Positions 54,221 through 63,268 of a stretch of DNA of 64,000 nucleotides are shown one piece after another. This stretch comes from Simplicispira sp. 125 (GTDB lineage: Bacteria; Pseudomonadota; Gammaproteobacteria; Burkholderiales; Burkholderiaceae_C). The position numbers and the translations under genes were made by a program. The stretch spans positions 2,294,001-2,358,000 of the forward strand of contig NZ_QEKM01000001.1 in NCBI RefSeq assembly GCF_003096555.1, in the 5' to 3' direction. The stretch's first letter is position 1, and every line of letters begins with the position of its first letter. Below the pieces are notes generated by a model. It was not told where the DNA came from. It saw only the letters and a list, made by a program, of their open reading frames with translations, and made no database searches.

Positions 54221-54846
54221 TCAGGGTGGTACTGTGCGATGACCACGCTGTGGTACGGCGAGGCATCCGGGACACATTGACCGAGGCGCCCGACATTGCA
54301 ATTACTGGAGAAGCAGGAAGCTACCCCGAATTACGCGAAGTGCTACGCACGGCTGAATGTGATGTGTTGCTTCTGGACCTGAACATGCCTGGCCGCAATG
54401 GCCTTGAAGTCTTGGCAAGTCTGCGCGAGACGGATTCATCGATCAAGGTACTGGTGGTCTCTATGAACCCGGAAGATCAATATGCCGTGCGCTGTCTGCG
54501 TGCAGGGGCCCAAGGCTATGCCAGCAAGGCTAGCGATCCGGTCGCCCTCATCGATGCGGTCCGCACCATCTCACAGGGCCGCAAATACCTCACGCCGGAA
54601 GTGGCCCAAATGCTGGCCGATAGTGTTTCTCAACCCGAGCAGGAAGTCCCCCATGCAGCGCTTTCGGAGCGGGAACTCCAGACGCTTCTCAAAATCGCCT
54701 CGGGCAAGCGTCTATCCGAGATCGCTGATGAGTTGATGCTGAGCCCTAAAACCGTCAGCGTCTACCGTGCCCGGGTGCTAGAAAAGCTCAAGCTGAACAA
54801 CAATGCGGAATTAACGGTTTACGCCATCCGCAATCAGCTCGTTTAA
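54217..54846 (+). CDS. NarL/FixJ-type response regulator (LuxR helix-turn-helix)
   Basis: A 209-residue response regulator. The receiver domain has DDH at the acidic pocket and Asp in VLLLDLNMPGRNG; it continues with SMNPEDQY and ASKASDP (conserved Lys). The C-terminal LuxR DNA-binding domain has LSERELQTLLKIASGKRLSEIADELMLSPKTVSVYRARVLEKL. ATG 54217 overlaps the kinase stop by 4 nt. It forms a two-component system with that kinase, and its 3' end is 6 nt from the convergent fliR stop. Targets are unknown; flagellar or chemotaxis genes nearby are candidates. Confidence 0.92.
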   Translation: MIRVVLCDDHAVVRRGIRDTLTEAPDIAITGEAGSYPELREVLRTAECDVLLLDLNMPGRNGLEVLASLRETDSSIKVLVVSMNPEDQYAVRCLRAGAQGYASKASDPVALIDAVRTISQGRKYLTPEVAQMLADSVSQPEQEVPHAALSERELQTLLKIASGKRLSEIADELMLSPKTVSVYRARVLEKLKLNNNAELTVYAIRNQLV

Positions 54847-54852
54847 AACACT

Positions 54853-55647
54853 TTAGCGCTGCGCAGCAAATAGGTCGATGGCCTGCTGCATGAGCGTCAA
54901 TACCGGCTGTTCCAGCATCGGTAGCGTGGCAGCAATGCCCAACAGCCCCACCGTCAGCGTGACAGGAAAACCCACCGCATAGATATTCATTTGCGGTGCC
55001 ACTCGTGAAATGATGCCCAGCGTCAAGTTGACGAACAGCAACAAGGCGACCATGGGTAGGGCAATCCACAGCGCGCTGGAAAATAATGCCCCCCCCATTT
55101 CATACAGCCGCATCTGGGCCAGCCCATGCAAGGCGTTTCCATCAACAGGAAAACGGTCGAAGCTCTTGACCACGGCCATCAACACCATCAAATGGCCGTT
55201 GATCACCACAAACAAGAGCATGGCCATGTTTCCAAAAAACCGCGCCACAGCACTGACCTGGGCATTGCTGGCTGGATCGAAAAAGGAAGCAAAGTTCAAA
55301 CCCATCTGCAAGCCAATGACTTCCCCCGCAAGCTCGACGGAAGCAAACACCAACCGGACCGCAAAGCCAATGGCCAAGCCTACGGCAACCTGTTGTGCAA
55401 CCGCGCCGAATGCTTCAGGACCGTTCAAGGAAATAACGGGCTGATCTACCAGCGCCGCCTGCGCGCACAGTGCGACGAAAAACGCGAGCCCAATCTTGGC
55501 GCGCATGGGGATAGCGCGCAGAGAAAACAAAGGCGCCACCGAAAACACGGCCAAAATCCGTAAAAAGGGCCACAGAATAGGCGATAGCCAAGCGACCAAC
55601 TGCGATTCAGAAAACGTGATCACAGTATGACTAAAACGCTTAAGCAA
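54853..55647 (-). CDS. fliR: Flagellar export gate protein FliR
   Basis: A 264-residue membrane protein of the flagellar type III export gate. About six membrane segments are visible, with the family pattern (LRILAVFSVAPLFSLRAIPMRAKIGLAFFVALC, GFAVRLVFASVELAGEVIGLQMGLNFASFFDP). It overlaps fliQ by 8 nt and ends the fliL-R order, directly facing the convergent LuxR regulator. Confidence 0.95.
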   Translation of the reverse strand: MLKRFSHTVITFSESQLVAWLSPILWPFLRILAVFSVAPLFSLRAIPMRAKIGLAFFVALCAQAALVDQPVISLNGPEAFGAVAQQVAVGLAIGFAVRLVFASVELAGEVIGLQMGLNFASFFDPASNAQVSAVARFFGNMAMLLFVVINGHLMVLMAVVKSFDRFPVDGNALHGLAQMRLYEMGGALFSSALWIALPMVALLLFVNLTLGIISRVAPQMNIYAVGFPVTLTVGLLGIAATLPMLEQPVLTLMQQAIDLFAAQR

Positions 55648-55909
55648 TCATTGACGGGATGGACTCAATGGTGCGCCGTATGTAATCCACCAGCGTGCTC
55701 ACCATCCACGGACCTGCGATTGCAAAGACCACCATGGCGGCAATCAGCTTGGGAACGAAAGCCAGCGTCGCCTCATGGATTTGCGTCACTGCCTGAAAGA
55801 TGCTGACCAGCAAGCCCACCGCCATCACCACGCCAAGAACAGGCATCGCAATCATCAACAAAAGCGTTAACGCCTCACTCCCAATGGTCAAAACCATTTG
55901 TGATGTCAT
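55640..55909 (-). CDS. fliQ: Flagellar export gate protein FliQ
   Basis: An 89-residue protein with two membrane segments, typical in length. Characteristic GLLVSIFQAVTQIHEATLAFVPK and GPWMVSTLVDY. It lies between fliP (10-nt gap) and fliR (8-nt overlap). Confidence 0.95.
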   Translation of the reverse strand: MTSQMVLTIGSEALTLLLMIAMPVLGVVMAVGLLVSIFQAVTQIHEATLAFVPKLIAAMVVFAIAGPWMVSTLVDYIRRTIESIPSMIA

Positions 55910-55919
55910 GGCGGCTCCT

Positions 55920-56705
55920 TCACGTCACAAAACTGGCGGCCAGGGACCCGATGAGCAAATTCCATCCGTCAGCAAGGACGAATAGCATCAACTTGAACGG
56001 CAGAGCCACCAAAACGGGAGACAGCATCATCATGCCCAGCGACATCAAGATGCTGGACACCACCATATCGATCACCAGAAAGGGAATAAAGATCATGAAC
56101 CCGATCTGGAATGCCGACTTGAGCTCGCTGGTGACAAACGCAGGCACCACAACCCGCAAAGGCGCAGTCTCCGCGGTCACCGAGGCCTCCAGCCGCGCCA
56201 GCCGGGCAAACAACGCAAAATCGGACTGCCGCGTCTGCTTGAGCATGAATTGCCGCATAGGGGCTTCAGCCTTCTCAATCGCCTGCTCGAAACTGATGGC
56301 ATTAGTGGTGTACGGCAGATAGGCATCCTGGTACACCTTGTCCAGGGTCGGCCCCATGACAAACAGGGTCAGAAAAAGCGATAGACCGATGATGACCTGA
56401 TTGGGAGGCGCCGACTGCGTGCCAATCGCCTGCCGCATCAGCGAAAGCACGATGACAATGCGCGTGAACCCGGTCATCATCAACAAAATGGCGGGCAAAA
56501 AAGACAACGCCGTAAAGAACAGCAAGGTCTGAATAGGCACGGAGAAGCTCGTGCCATTGCTCCCGGAACCCACTAGTACCGGTAACGAACCGGCCGCTTG
56601 CGCCAACGCAGGCGAGTGAACGGCCAGCAAGAAAAAACTGGGCACCAGTAGCCTGGCAGTCCAAGAGAAAGCGGCAGACCTGTATTGGAGCACTCCCGCT
56701 GTCAT
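55920..56705 (-). CDS. fliP: Flagellar export gate protein FliP
   Basis: A 261-residue membrane protein with an N-terminal signal peptide (ending SPALAQ) and four membrane segments. Signatures include FTALSFLPAILLMMTGFTRIVIVLSLMRQAIGTQSAPPNQVIIGL and PFLVIDMVVSSILMSLGMMMLSP. Its ATG overlaps the fliO stop by 4 nt, indicating coupling. Confidence 0.95.
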   Translation of the reverse strand: MTAGVLQYRSAAFSWTARLLVPSFFLLAVHSPALAQAAGSLPVLVGSGSNGTSFSVPIQTLLFFTALSFLPAILLMMTGFTRIVIVLSLMRQAIGTQSAPPNQVIIGLSLFLTLFVMGPTLDKVYQDAYLPYTTNAISFEQAIEKAEAPMRQFMLKQTRQSDFALFARLARLEASVTAETAPLRVVVPAFVTSELKSAFQIGFMIFIPFLVIDMVVSSILMSLGMMMLSPVLVALPFKLMLFVLADGWNLLIGSLAASFVT

Positions 56706-57061
56706 GGGGGCGCACTCCCTACATCCAGGGCGCTGTGAGCAGCAAGGGCAGAATGGTGTTTCTGCATTTCCTGAGAAAAATCAGCACGCGGCGGTGCAAC
56801 ACTCGCATCTTGTAGAACATGCAGGCAAGTGATGTGCTGCGCAGTCACACCCAGCACCATCTGGATGCGGGCATGCTCTGGCCCCACCTCCACAGTCACC
56901 ACGCGCTGCTGCGGCCCTACGGCCACCGCAGACAGAACTCTGGCCGTTGCACCCGGCGCCAAGCCTGCACCAGCCTGCCGCTGCTGGATGCGTCGCACCA
57001 GCCAGGGCAAAGCTGCCATGGCTGCGACGAACAGCACCACGACCCACAGCGTCTGCGACAT
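56702..57061 (-). CDS. fliO: Flagellar biosynthesis protein FliO
   Basis: A 119-residue single-pass membrane protein that assists FliP assembly. One membrane segment (about 3-22) is followed by a soluble domain with RVLSAVAVGPQQRVVTVEVG, typical of FliO. ATG 57061 was preferred over an upstream GTG because it starts MSQTLWVVV and lies 7 nt after the fliN stop. Confidence 0.88.
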   Translation of the reverse strand: MSQTLWVVVLFVAAMAALPWLVRRIQQRQAGAGLAPGATARVLSAVAVGPQQRVVTVEVGPEHARIQMVLGVTAQHITCLHVLQDASVAPPRADFSQEMQKHHSALAAHSALDVGSAPP

Positions 57062-57068
57062 GTCCGCG

Positions 57069-57521
57069 TTACCCACGACTGACCCGACGCAAACGCTCGG
57101 AGGGGGTCACCACGTCGGTCAGGCGAATACCAAATTTATCGTTCACCACCACCACTTCACCCTGCGCGATCAGGTAGCCATTGACCAGCACATCCATCGG
57201 TTCGCCCGCAAGCGCATCAAGCTCCACCACCGACCCCTGGGCCAGTTGCAGAATATATTTGATGGGCACCTTGGTCCGCCCCAATTCGACCGACAGCTGA
57301 ACCGGAATATCCAGCACCATGCTGATGTCATGCGACGTACCATCAACGCCGCCAGCAGAAAACGGGCGAGCGGGCTCACCACTCAAAGGCCCGCCTTGCT
57401 CCGCATCACCAGGCGCCGCATCCGCGGTTTTCTGCTCCTCCAGCGCCTCAGCCCAACCCGCAAAGGGATCGTCTGCGGCTTCCGCGCCTTCTTTGTTTTC
57501 CGGATTATCTTCAGCCGACAT
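57069..57521 (-). CDS. fliN: Flagellar motor switch protein FliN
   Basis: A 150-residue C-ring protein. An acidic, Ala-rich N-terminal extension (about 1-65) precedes the SpoA domain (MVLDIPVQLSVELGRTKVPIKYILQLAQGSVVELDALAGEPMDVLVNG). Its start overlaps the fliM end by 11 nt. Members of this group have an N-terminal region used for export-complex docking. Confidence 0.94.
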   Translation of the reverse strand: MSAEDNPENKEGAEAADDPFAGWAEALEEQKTADAAPGDAEQGGPLSGEPARPFSAGGVDGTSHDISMVLDIPVQLSVELGRTKVPIKYILQLAQGSVVELDALAGEPMDVLVNGYLIAQGEVVVVNDKFGIRLTDVVTPSERLRRVSRG

Positions 57522-58515
57522 CTTTTTCTCCCATCCAGTTCATGTCTGAATTGCGCAGACACTCCTCAATGCGAATTGCATATTTGGAGTTGTGGGTCCC
57601 ATACTGGCACTCAAATACCGGCACCCCACCAATCGAAGCGCGTATGCGCGGCTCGCGATCCAGTTCAATAAAATCACCCGGCTTCATGGCGAGCAGTTGT
57701 TCCACCGTGGCGTCGGCACGGGCCAGCTCTGCCACAAGGACGACCTCTGCCGACTGGATTTCTCGCGTCAGCACACGCACCCAGCGACGATCCACCTCAA
57801 TCGAATCCCCCTGAGTGGAGGAATAAAGCACATCGCGGATCGGCTCCAGCGTGGCATAGGGCATACAGATATGAATCGCACCCGAGAGGTCCCCAATTTC
57901 AAGCTGAAAAGCCGTGGAAACCACGATTTCACTGGGTGTAGCGATATTGGCAAACTGGGGTTGCATCTCCGAGCGCTGGTAGTGCAGCTCAAGGGGATAG
58001 ATACCTTGCCATGCCTTCTTGTATTCGGAGCAGATCACATCGACTAGTCGATTGATGATGCGTTGCTCTGTGGGGGAAAAGTCGCGTCCCTCGATCCGGG
58101 TCTGGAATTTCCCCACGCCGCCAAAAAGGGTATCGATGATGCCAAAAACCAGTGACGGCTCGCACACGATCAAGCCGCTACCGCGCAGCGGCCTGATCGC
58201 CACAATATTGAAATTGGTTGGTACCGCCAGTTCCCGCAAGAACGCGCTGTAGCGTTGCACCGCAACGGTACCCACCGAAATTTCGGGGCTGCGGCGAATA
58301 AAATTGAACAAGCCGATACGGAAATTGCGCGCAAACCGTTCATTGACGATTTCCATCGTCGGCATGCGGCCACGAACGATACGCTCCTGGCTGGAGATGT
58401 CGTAGTTGCGTATCTCGCCTTTATCGAAGACTTCTTCTTCCGTCTTCTGGCTCTCCCCCGTCACACCCTCCAAAAGGGCATCGACTTCTTCCTGGGATAA
58501 AAATGATTCGCTCAT
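57511..58515 (-). CDS. fliM: Flagellar motor switch protein FliM
   Basis: A 334-residue C-ring protein. The N-terminal CheY-binding peptide (SESFLSQEEVDALLEG) is intact. The middle domain has SVGTVAVQRYSAFLRELAVPTN and the C-terminal SpoA domain has LLAMKPGDFIELDREP. It receives CheY-P from the adjacent chemotaxis system. It overlaps fliN by 11 nt and is 18 nt downstream of fliL. Confidence 0.95.
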   Translation of the reverse strand: MSESFLSQEEVDALLEGVTGESQKTEEEVFDKGEIRNYDISSQERIVRGRMPTMEIVNERFARNFRIGLFNFIRRSPEISVGTVAVQRYSAFLRELAVPTNFNIVAIRPLRGSGLIVCEPSLVFGIIDTLFGGVGKFQTRIEGRDFSPTEQRIINRLVDVICSEYKKAWQGIYPLELHYQRSEMQPQFANIATPSEIVVSTAFQLEIGDLSGAIHICMPYATLEPIRDVLYSSTQGDSIEVDRRWVRVLTREIQSAEVVLVAELARADATVEQLLAMKPGDFIELDREPRIRASIGGVPVFECQYGTHNSKYAIRIEECLRNSDMNWMGEKDVG

Positions 58516-58533
58516 GGCAATGCCTTTGGACGC

Positions 58534-59115
58534 CTACTGAACGATAAAACCGGAAAAAAGCACACGCCGAACGGGATTGGGAGCGGCCTTGCGGCTTCGT
58601 GACTGCACGTCCTCCGCGCCATCATCATCGTTTTGCTTCGCACGCTTCTTTGACACAGGCGCATCAATGCCCAAAGTCTGCGACACCTCGCGCAAAATAT
58701 CCGCCGCCAACTTTTCCTTGCCCTCGCGGGCCAGCAGCTCATCGGAAGTGCGCTGCGAAGCCAGCATGATGATGCCATTGCGAACGCTGGGCATATGCTG
58801 TTTGACGAGATCTGCGGTTTTACCATCGGCCAGTTCCAGGGTAATTCCCAGCTGCACAAACCGTTCACCACCGTTATCGGCGAGGTTGACCACCAAGGTG
58901 TCGATTGGCAGGAAAGTGGGCGCCACGACGGGCTCATGTGATTTCGCGGAGACAGCTTCTCCATCCTCATCTGCAGCATTGCGCTTCGACAAAAACCATG
59001 CGGCTCCACCACCCACAACGGCCAGCAGCAGCACGACCACGGCAATGATGACGATCAGCTTCTTGCTTTTGCCAGGTTTCTTTGCAGAGTCGTCTGCGGA
59101 GACATTGGAGGACAC
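58534..59115 (-). CDS. fliL: Flagellar basal-body protein FliL
   Basis: A 193-residue single-pass inner-membrane protein that associates with stator complexes. A lysine-rich N-terminus leads to one membrane segment (about 19-43, LIVIIAVVVLLLAVVGGGAAWFL), then a periplasmic FliL domain (FLPIDTLVVNLAD, FVQLGITLELADGK). It has a basic C-terminal extension (about 155-185) beyond the usual domain. It leads the fliL-R block; the 178-bp gap upstream holds an imperfect inverted repeat (TATTATGGGC...GCCCAATAATG) but no clear promoter. Confidence 0.92.
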   Translation of the reverse strand: MSSNVSADDSAKKPGKSKKLIVIIAVVVLLLAVVGGGAAWFLSKRNAADEDGEAVSAKSHEPVVAPTFLPIDTLVVNLADNGGERFVQLGITLELADGKTADLVKQHMPSVRNGIIMLASQRTSDELLAREGKEKLAADILREVSQTLGIDAPVSKKRAKQNDDDGAEDVQSRSRKAAPNPVRRVLFSGFIVQ

Positions 59116-59293
59116 GTTGAAATTTCCTAGCGTCGGATACGGTCAGCACAGGCCCGGCATGAACGCCCGACCTTTGCACATGGCCCATTATTGGGCGCAC
59201 ACCGGCCCATAATAGCCAGAATAAAAGAGCAAAACCATGGCATTCCCGTGGGTTGCGCAACGCTTGCCACTCGCGCGCAAGGCAAATGCCTGA

Positions 59294-60655
59294 TCAAACG
59301 AAGATATCGATCGAACGATCGGTCTGGTACCCCGCTTTGGGGCTCAGCTGCGTCTGTGGCGCGGCAGACACTTCAACCACTGTCTGCCTGGGCCCGCCCT
59401 GCTGATTGTTGCGACCCGACTCTTCGGAAGCCTGCCGCTGGCCAGATTCTCCCACGGTCACCCCGGACAGCGACAACCCCTCCTGGCGCAGCATCTCCCG
59501 CAACTGGGCCACGCTGTCATCCAACAGGCTTCGTGTCTCCGCCTGATCGCTGCCGAATGCCACATGGGCCTCATTGCCGGACAGTGACACACTCACCTCC
59601 ACGGGTTGGCCATCGTGCTGTATGGTCATTTCCGCATTCTGAATATTCTGGTGCACCCAGAAGGCCACCTGTTCTGCCACAGCGTCTTCAGCTCCTGCCA
59701 TGCCTGTATCGACGACTGCGATATCGGCCGACGGCGCCCCCTGGGATTCTGCGTTGGCCCCAGGGGCACCGAAACCTGGTGTGGCAGAGCCATTCTGATC
59801 GCCATTGTGCTGTGTGAAACGCCCTCCCGCTTCCGAGAAACCCGGCACAAAGGTGGCGGGCGGCGCCAGAGACGTGGCGGGGTCTTGGTCCATAAACCGC
59901 ACTCCCTCCCGGGACTGCGCGGCACCACCACGGTGTTCAGCAGCCGAACTCTGCCCCGCCGCCGCTTGCACGGCCTGCATCACGTTCGGATCTTTCGCGC
60001 CCCCCAGACTCTTCAACGCTTGCGCACCCTGGGCGCCGGTCATGGCGGACAAACCACCCACCAAGACCAGACCACCGCTTGCACGCGAAGGTGCGCGGCG
60101 CACTCCGCCCGCAACCGCTGCCTGCGGCGCGTCCATGCCGTCGCTCTCTAGTTCTCCTTCACGGCTCTTCACCGCAGAATCCAGCAGCGCCGTCTGGGCA
60201 ACCAAACCATTCTGCGGCAGAGTCTCCAAACTGCCGAGGCTTCCCAGCGCCGATGTCGCTCGAAAACCACTCGCACCTCCCAGAACGCCGTCCTGTAATG
60301 CTTCGGTCGATGACAAGGGGGACCCTGCTGACGGCGCCAGCGGAAGGCGAGAGGCCGCATTTGCATCCACCGGCATTAAGGCTTGTGCCGACATCCAGGG
60401 CCATGCAATAGCTCCATTCTGGCCAGCCCCGTCCGTCGCCACGGCCCCCTTTTCATCCGGCACCAGGCTGCCGTCCTGGAGCATCGTGCCGTCCAGTGAA
60501 ACGCTGTCACCCAAAGCCGCCAACAGAGAAAGGAACCCCCCATTTGCGCTGTCTTGCGCCTGGCCCGAAGGATCGCGCGACTGACTCGCCTGTTTACCTC
60601 GCACAGCCTGGTGTCCCTGGCTGGGTTGTTGAGTGGTGATACGTGCCTGTTCCAT
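59294..60655 (-). CDS. fliK: Flagellar hook-length control protein FliK
   Basis: A 453-residue Ala/Gly/Gln-rich protein. The N-terminal and middle parts are low-complexity, as expected of a molecular ruler. The C-terminal globular domain carries NAEMTIQHDGQPVEVSVSLSGNEAHVAFGSDQAETRSLL, LREMLRQEGLSLSGVTVG. ATG 60655 matches MEQARITT. It ends SIDIFV, resembling the CheD and CheZ-like tails. It lies 20 nt downstream of fliJ. Confidence 0.9.
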   Translation of the reverse strand: MEQARITTQQPSQGHQAVRGKQASQSRDPSGQAQDSANGGFLSLLAALGDSVSLDGTMLQDGSLVPDEKGAVATDGAGQNGAIAWPWMSAQALMPVDANAASRLPLAPSAGSPLSSTEALQDGVLGGASGFRATSALGSLGSLETLPQNGLVAQTALLDSAVKSREGELESDGMDAPQAAVAGGVRRAPSRASGGLVLVGGLSAMTGAQGAQALKSLGGAKDPNVMQAVQAAAGQSSAAEHRGGAAQSREGVRFMDQDPATSLAPPATFVPGFSEAGGRFTQHNGDQNGSATPGFGAPGANAESQGAPSADIAVVDTGMAGAEDAVAEQVAFWVHQNIQNAEMTIQHDGQPVEVSVSLSGNEAHVAFGSDQAETRSLLDDSVAQLREMLRQEGLSLSGVTVGESGQRQASEESGRNNQQGGPRQTVVEVSAAPQTQLSPKAGYQTDRSIDIFV

Positions 60656-60675
60656 GGTGCTTTGCTCCCGGCCCC

Positions 60676-61125
60676 TCAAGAGCCATTGAACGTTTTGCGC
60701 AACTGCATTGCAGCGCGCTCGTCGGTTTGTTTCTGCTCACGCCGTGCCTGGGTTTGCAAGGCTTCTCTATGGCGCTTTTCCACCAGCTTCTGCAAACTGG
60801 CCAGCCGCAGCTCTGTGGCCAGCAGCGCCTGCTGCGCCACATCCACCCGTTCAGTTTGATCCCCCACCACGCCCGTCTGCAAACCTGCGGCATGGTCCAG
60901 CCGGTCCATAAAGTGGTAATGGTGGTGCATCACTTCCGGCATCACTACGGCATCCGGGCGCATACCCCAACGGTTTTGCGTCTCCCGCGCGTAGCCTTCG
61001 AGCTGGTTCAACTGGTCTTGAGCCGCCTGGCGGGCGCTGCACGCATCCTGCAGAACCCGGCGAGCCTCGTCCCGCTGGCGCACTGCCATTTCGACAGCGA
61101 CGGACAGTGCATTGGAAGTTGCCAT
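60676..61125 (-). CDS. fliJ: Flagellar export chaperone FliJ
   Basis: A 149-residue protein predicted to be an extended coiled coil over nearly its whole length (RDEARRVLQDACSARQAAQDQLNQLEG; LRLASLQKLVEKRHREALQTQARREQKQTDE). It acts with the FliI ATPase. ATG 61125 follows a GGGGG-rich site. It is in the fliG-K order on the minus strand. Only its central segment with repeated His near 70 is unusual. Confidence 0.9.
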   Translation of the reverse strand: MATSNALSVAVEMAVRQRDEARRVLQDACSARQAAQDQLNQLEGYARETQNRWGMRPDAVVMPEVMHHHYHFMDRLDHAAGLQTGVVGDQTERVDVAQQALLATELRLASLQKLVEKRHREALQTQARREQKQTDERAAMQLRKTFNGS

Positions 61126-61146
61126 TGCGTGCACCCCCCTTTGCCA

Positions 61147-62550
61147 TCAACTCAGCACATCGGCCATGGCGTTGCAACTCTCTTGCAATGTCGCGGCTTC
61201 AAACATGTCTTGCTGCAAAAACCCGACCATGGCGGGCTGCAGGCGGATCGCCTCATCCAGCAAGGGGTCAGAGCCACTCATATAGGCCCCCACTTGCACC
61301 AGATCACGGCTCTTCTGGTAGCGTGAATAGATGGCACGAAACTGCCGTGCCACCTCAAAATGCTCTCGCGAAACCACGTTGTGCATGACCCGAGAGGCCG
61401 ATTGCTCAATATCAATGGCCGGAAAATGCCCCGTCTCGGCCAACGCCCGGGACAACACGATATGCCCATCTAGAATGGCCCGCGCAGCGTCGGCAATGGG
61501 ATCTTGCTGGTCGTCGCCTTCAGACAGCACGGTATAAAAAGCAGTAATGGAGCCCACGCCATGCAGGCCATTACCACTGCGCTCTACCAGCTGGGGCAAC
61601 TTGGCAAAGCACGATGGCGGATAGCCTTTGGTGGCAGGCGGCTCGCCGATGGCCAAGGCAATTTCACGCTGGGCCATTGCATACCGGGTGAGGGAATCCA
61701 TCAGCAGCAAGACATGCTTGCCCTTGTCACGAAAATGCTCGGCCACCGCCGTGGCATAAGCGGCACCCTGCATGCGCAAAAGCGGCGGGGCATCGGCCGG
61801 TGCGGCCACCACTACGGCACGGCCACGGTCCTGGGCACCCAGAATGTCTTCGACAAATTCTTTGACTTCGCGGCCCCGTTCACCAATCAAGCCCACCACG
61901 ATCACATCGGCCTGCGTGTAGCGCGCCATCATGCCCAGCAACACGCTTTTACCCACGCCTGATCCGGCAAAAAGACCCAGCCGCTGCCCACGCCCCACGG
62001 TAAGCAGGGCATTAATGGTGCGCACACCCGTATCCATGGGCTCGCGCACCGGGTCGCGATCCATGGCATTGATTTGCCGCCGGTCCATGGCCTCAGCCAC
62101 AACATCCTGCAAGGGGCCGCCATGGTCCAGAGGAATTCCCTGGGCATCGACCACGCGCCCCAGCAAGCCCTCGCCTATGGGCACACGCAAGCTACCAACC
62201 CGGTTGTGCGCACGCCAGACACCTGCATCTTCCAGACGGGGTACCGGTGCATACGGCACCGTGGGCACCACGCTGGCCCCGTTGGAGAGACCATGGATAT
62301 CGCCTGCAGGCATCAGGAACGCACGATCCCCCGAAAAACCGACCACTTCAGCCAACACCGGATCATGACCAGCCTGCTGCACCAGGCACTGCGATCCCAC
62401 AGGAACGCGGATACCCACCGCTTCCAGCACCAAGCCTGTGAGCCGCGTCAGTGTCCCGTATGACTCCAGGGCATGCGGCTGCGAAACGCTGCGCTGTGCA
62501 TCGGCCAGGTAGCGCGACCAGGGCGATGTCGTGTCAGTGGTCGTCGTCAT
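61147..62550 (-). CDS. fliI: Flagellum-specific ATPase FliI
   Basis: A 467-residue type III export ATPase resembling F1 beta. Walker A is [14 protein letters not shown] (about 195), with [48 protein letters not shown] and [17 protein letters not shown] 62550 was chosen; it overlaps the fliH end by 17 nt, and the longer upstream frame is a GC artefact. Confidence 0.95.
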   Translation of the reverse strand: MTTTTDTTSPWSRYLADAQRSVSQPHALESYGTLTRLTGLVLEAVGIRVPVGSQCLVQQAGHDPVLAEVVGFSGDRAFLMPAGDIHGLSNGASVVPTVPYAPVPRLEDAGVWRAHNRVGSLRVPIGEGLLGRVVDAQGIPLDHGGPLQDVVAEAMDRRQINAMDRDPVREPMDTGVRTINALLTVGRGQRLGLFAGSGVGKSVLLGMMARYTQADVIVVGLIGERGREVKEFVEDILGAQDRGRAVVVAAPADAPPLLRMQGAAYATAVAEHFRDKGKHVLLLMDSLTRYAMAQREIALAIGEPPATKGYPPSCFAKLPQLVERSGNGLHGVGSITAFYTVLSEGDDQQDPIADAARAILDGHIVLSRALAETGHFPAIDIEQSASRVMHNVVSREHFEVARQFRAIYSRYQKSRDLVQVGAYMSGSDPLLDEAIRLQPAMVGFLQQDMFEAATLQESCNAMADVLS

Positions 62551-63268
62551 GCGCGCTTTCCTCCCAGACTGACGCCAGGCCCAGGGGGGCGATAGCACGC
62601 TGCCAACGCTTTTCCAGCGTGCCATCGACCACCATGCCGGCCTGCTCTGCAACACAGCCGCCCGGCGGAACGGCGGCATCGGCCACCCACTGCACGGATG
62701 TCGCTGCCAGTTGCTGCGCCAAGGCGTCGGCCACCAGGGCATGGTCTTGCGGATGCAGCCGCACGGTTGCAGGGCGCCCATCGGCGACCAGCATGCCCAA
62801 CGCTTCCTGTACGACGGGCTTGAGCACCAGCGGGTTGCAGCGCAGTTCCTGCCGAACCACCTGGCGCGCAATCTCGCAAGACAGCTCCAGCACCTCCTGC
62901 GCCATGTTCTGCTGCAGGTCTTGCGAGCGCGCCTGCAGGGTTTGCACCAGCGCATCGAGCCGCTGGGCCGCCTCCAGGCCTTGCCCTGCGATGTAGTCAT
63001 CCAGGCGCTGTTGCCACTGCAGCGCAGCTTGGGCGGAGCCTTGCTCCTGACCCTTTGCAAACGCTTCTGCGCAGGCCTGCTCCAGCAACTCCTGCCGTGC
63101 AGCCTCTTCCAATTCCACATCCACTTCGACCTGGGCCTCTGCCTCGGGCACTTCCACAACGGCATCGGTGCCATCGACGGCACCAAAATGCCACTGGATC
63201 ACATCGCCCACTTCCTCGCTCGGAATAAAACGGGCATAGAGACGGTTTTTAGACGAATGCGTCGTCAC
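62534..63268 (-). CDS. fliH: Flagellar assembly protein FliH
   Basis: A 244-residue regulator of FliI. The N-terminal part is acidic and variable ([22 protein letters not shown]), followed by helical FliH domain with [17 protein letters not shown] and [20 protein letters not shown]. No ATG is available; GTG 63268 lies 5 nt after a strong GGAGG and gives [20 protein letters not shown]. It overlaps the fliG end by 20 nt and the fliI start by 17 nt. Confidence 0.9.
   Translation of the reverse strand: MTTHSSKNRLYARFIPSEEVGDVIQWHFGAVDGTDAVVEVPEAEAQVEVDVELEEAARQELLEQACAEAFAKGQEQGSAQAALQWQQRLDDYIAGQGLEAAQRLDALVQTLQARSQDLQQNMAQEVLELSCEIARQVVRQELRCNPLVLKPVVQEALGMLVADGRPATVRLHPQDHALVADALAQQLAATSVQWVADAAVPPGGCVAEQAGMVVDGTLEKRWQRAIAPLGLASVWEESAHDDDH

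Noticed and set aside
59116..59293. Possible FlhDC or sigma-28 site upstream of fliL
   Set aside because: Only an imperfect inverted repeat was visible; it does not match either consensus convincingly.
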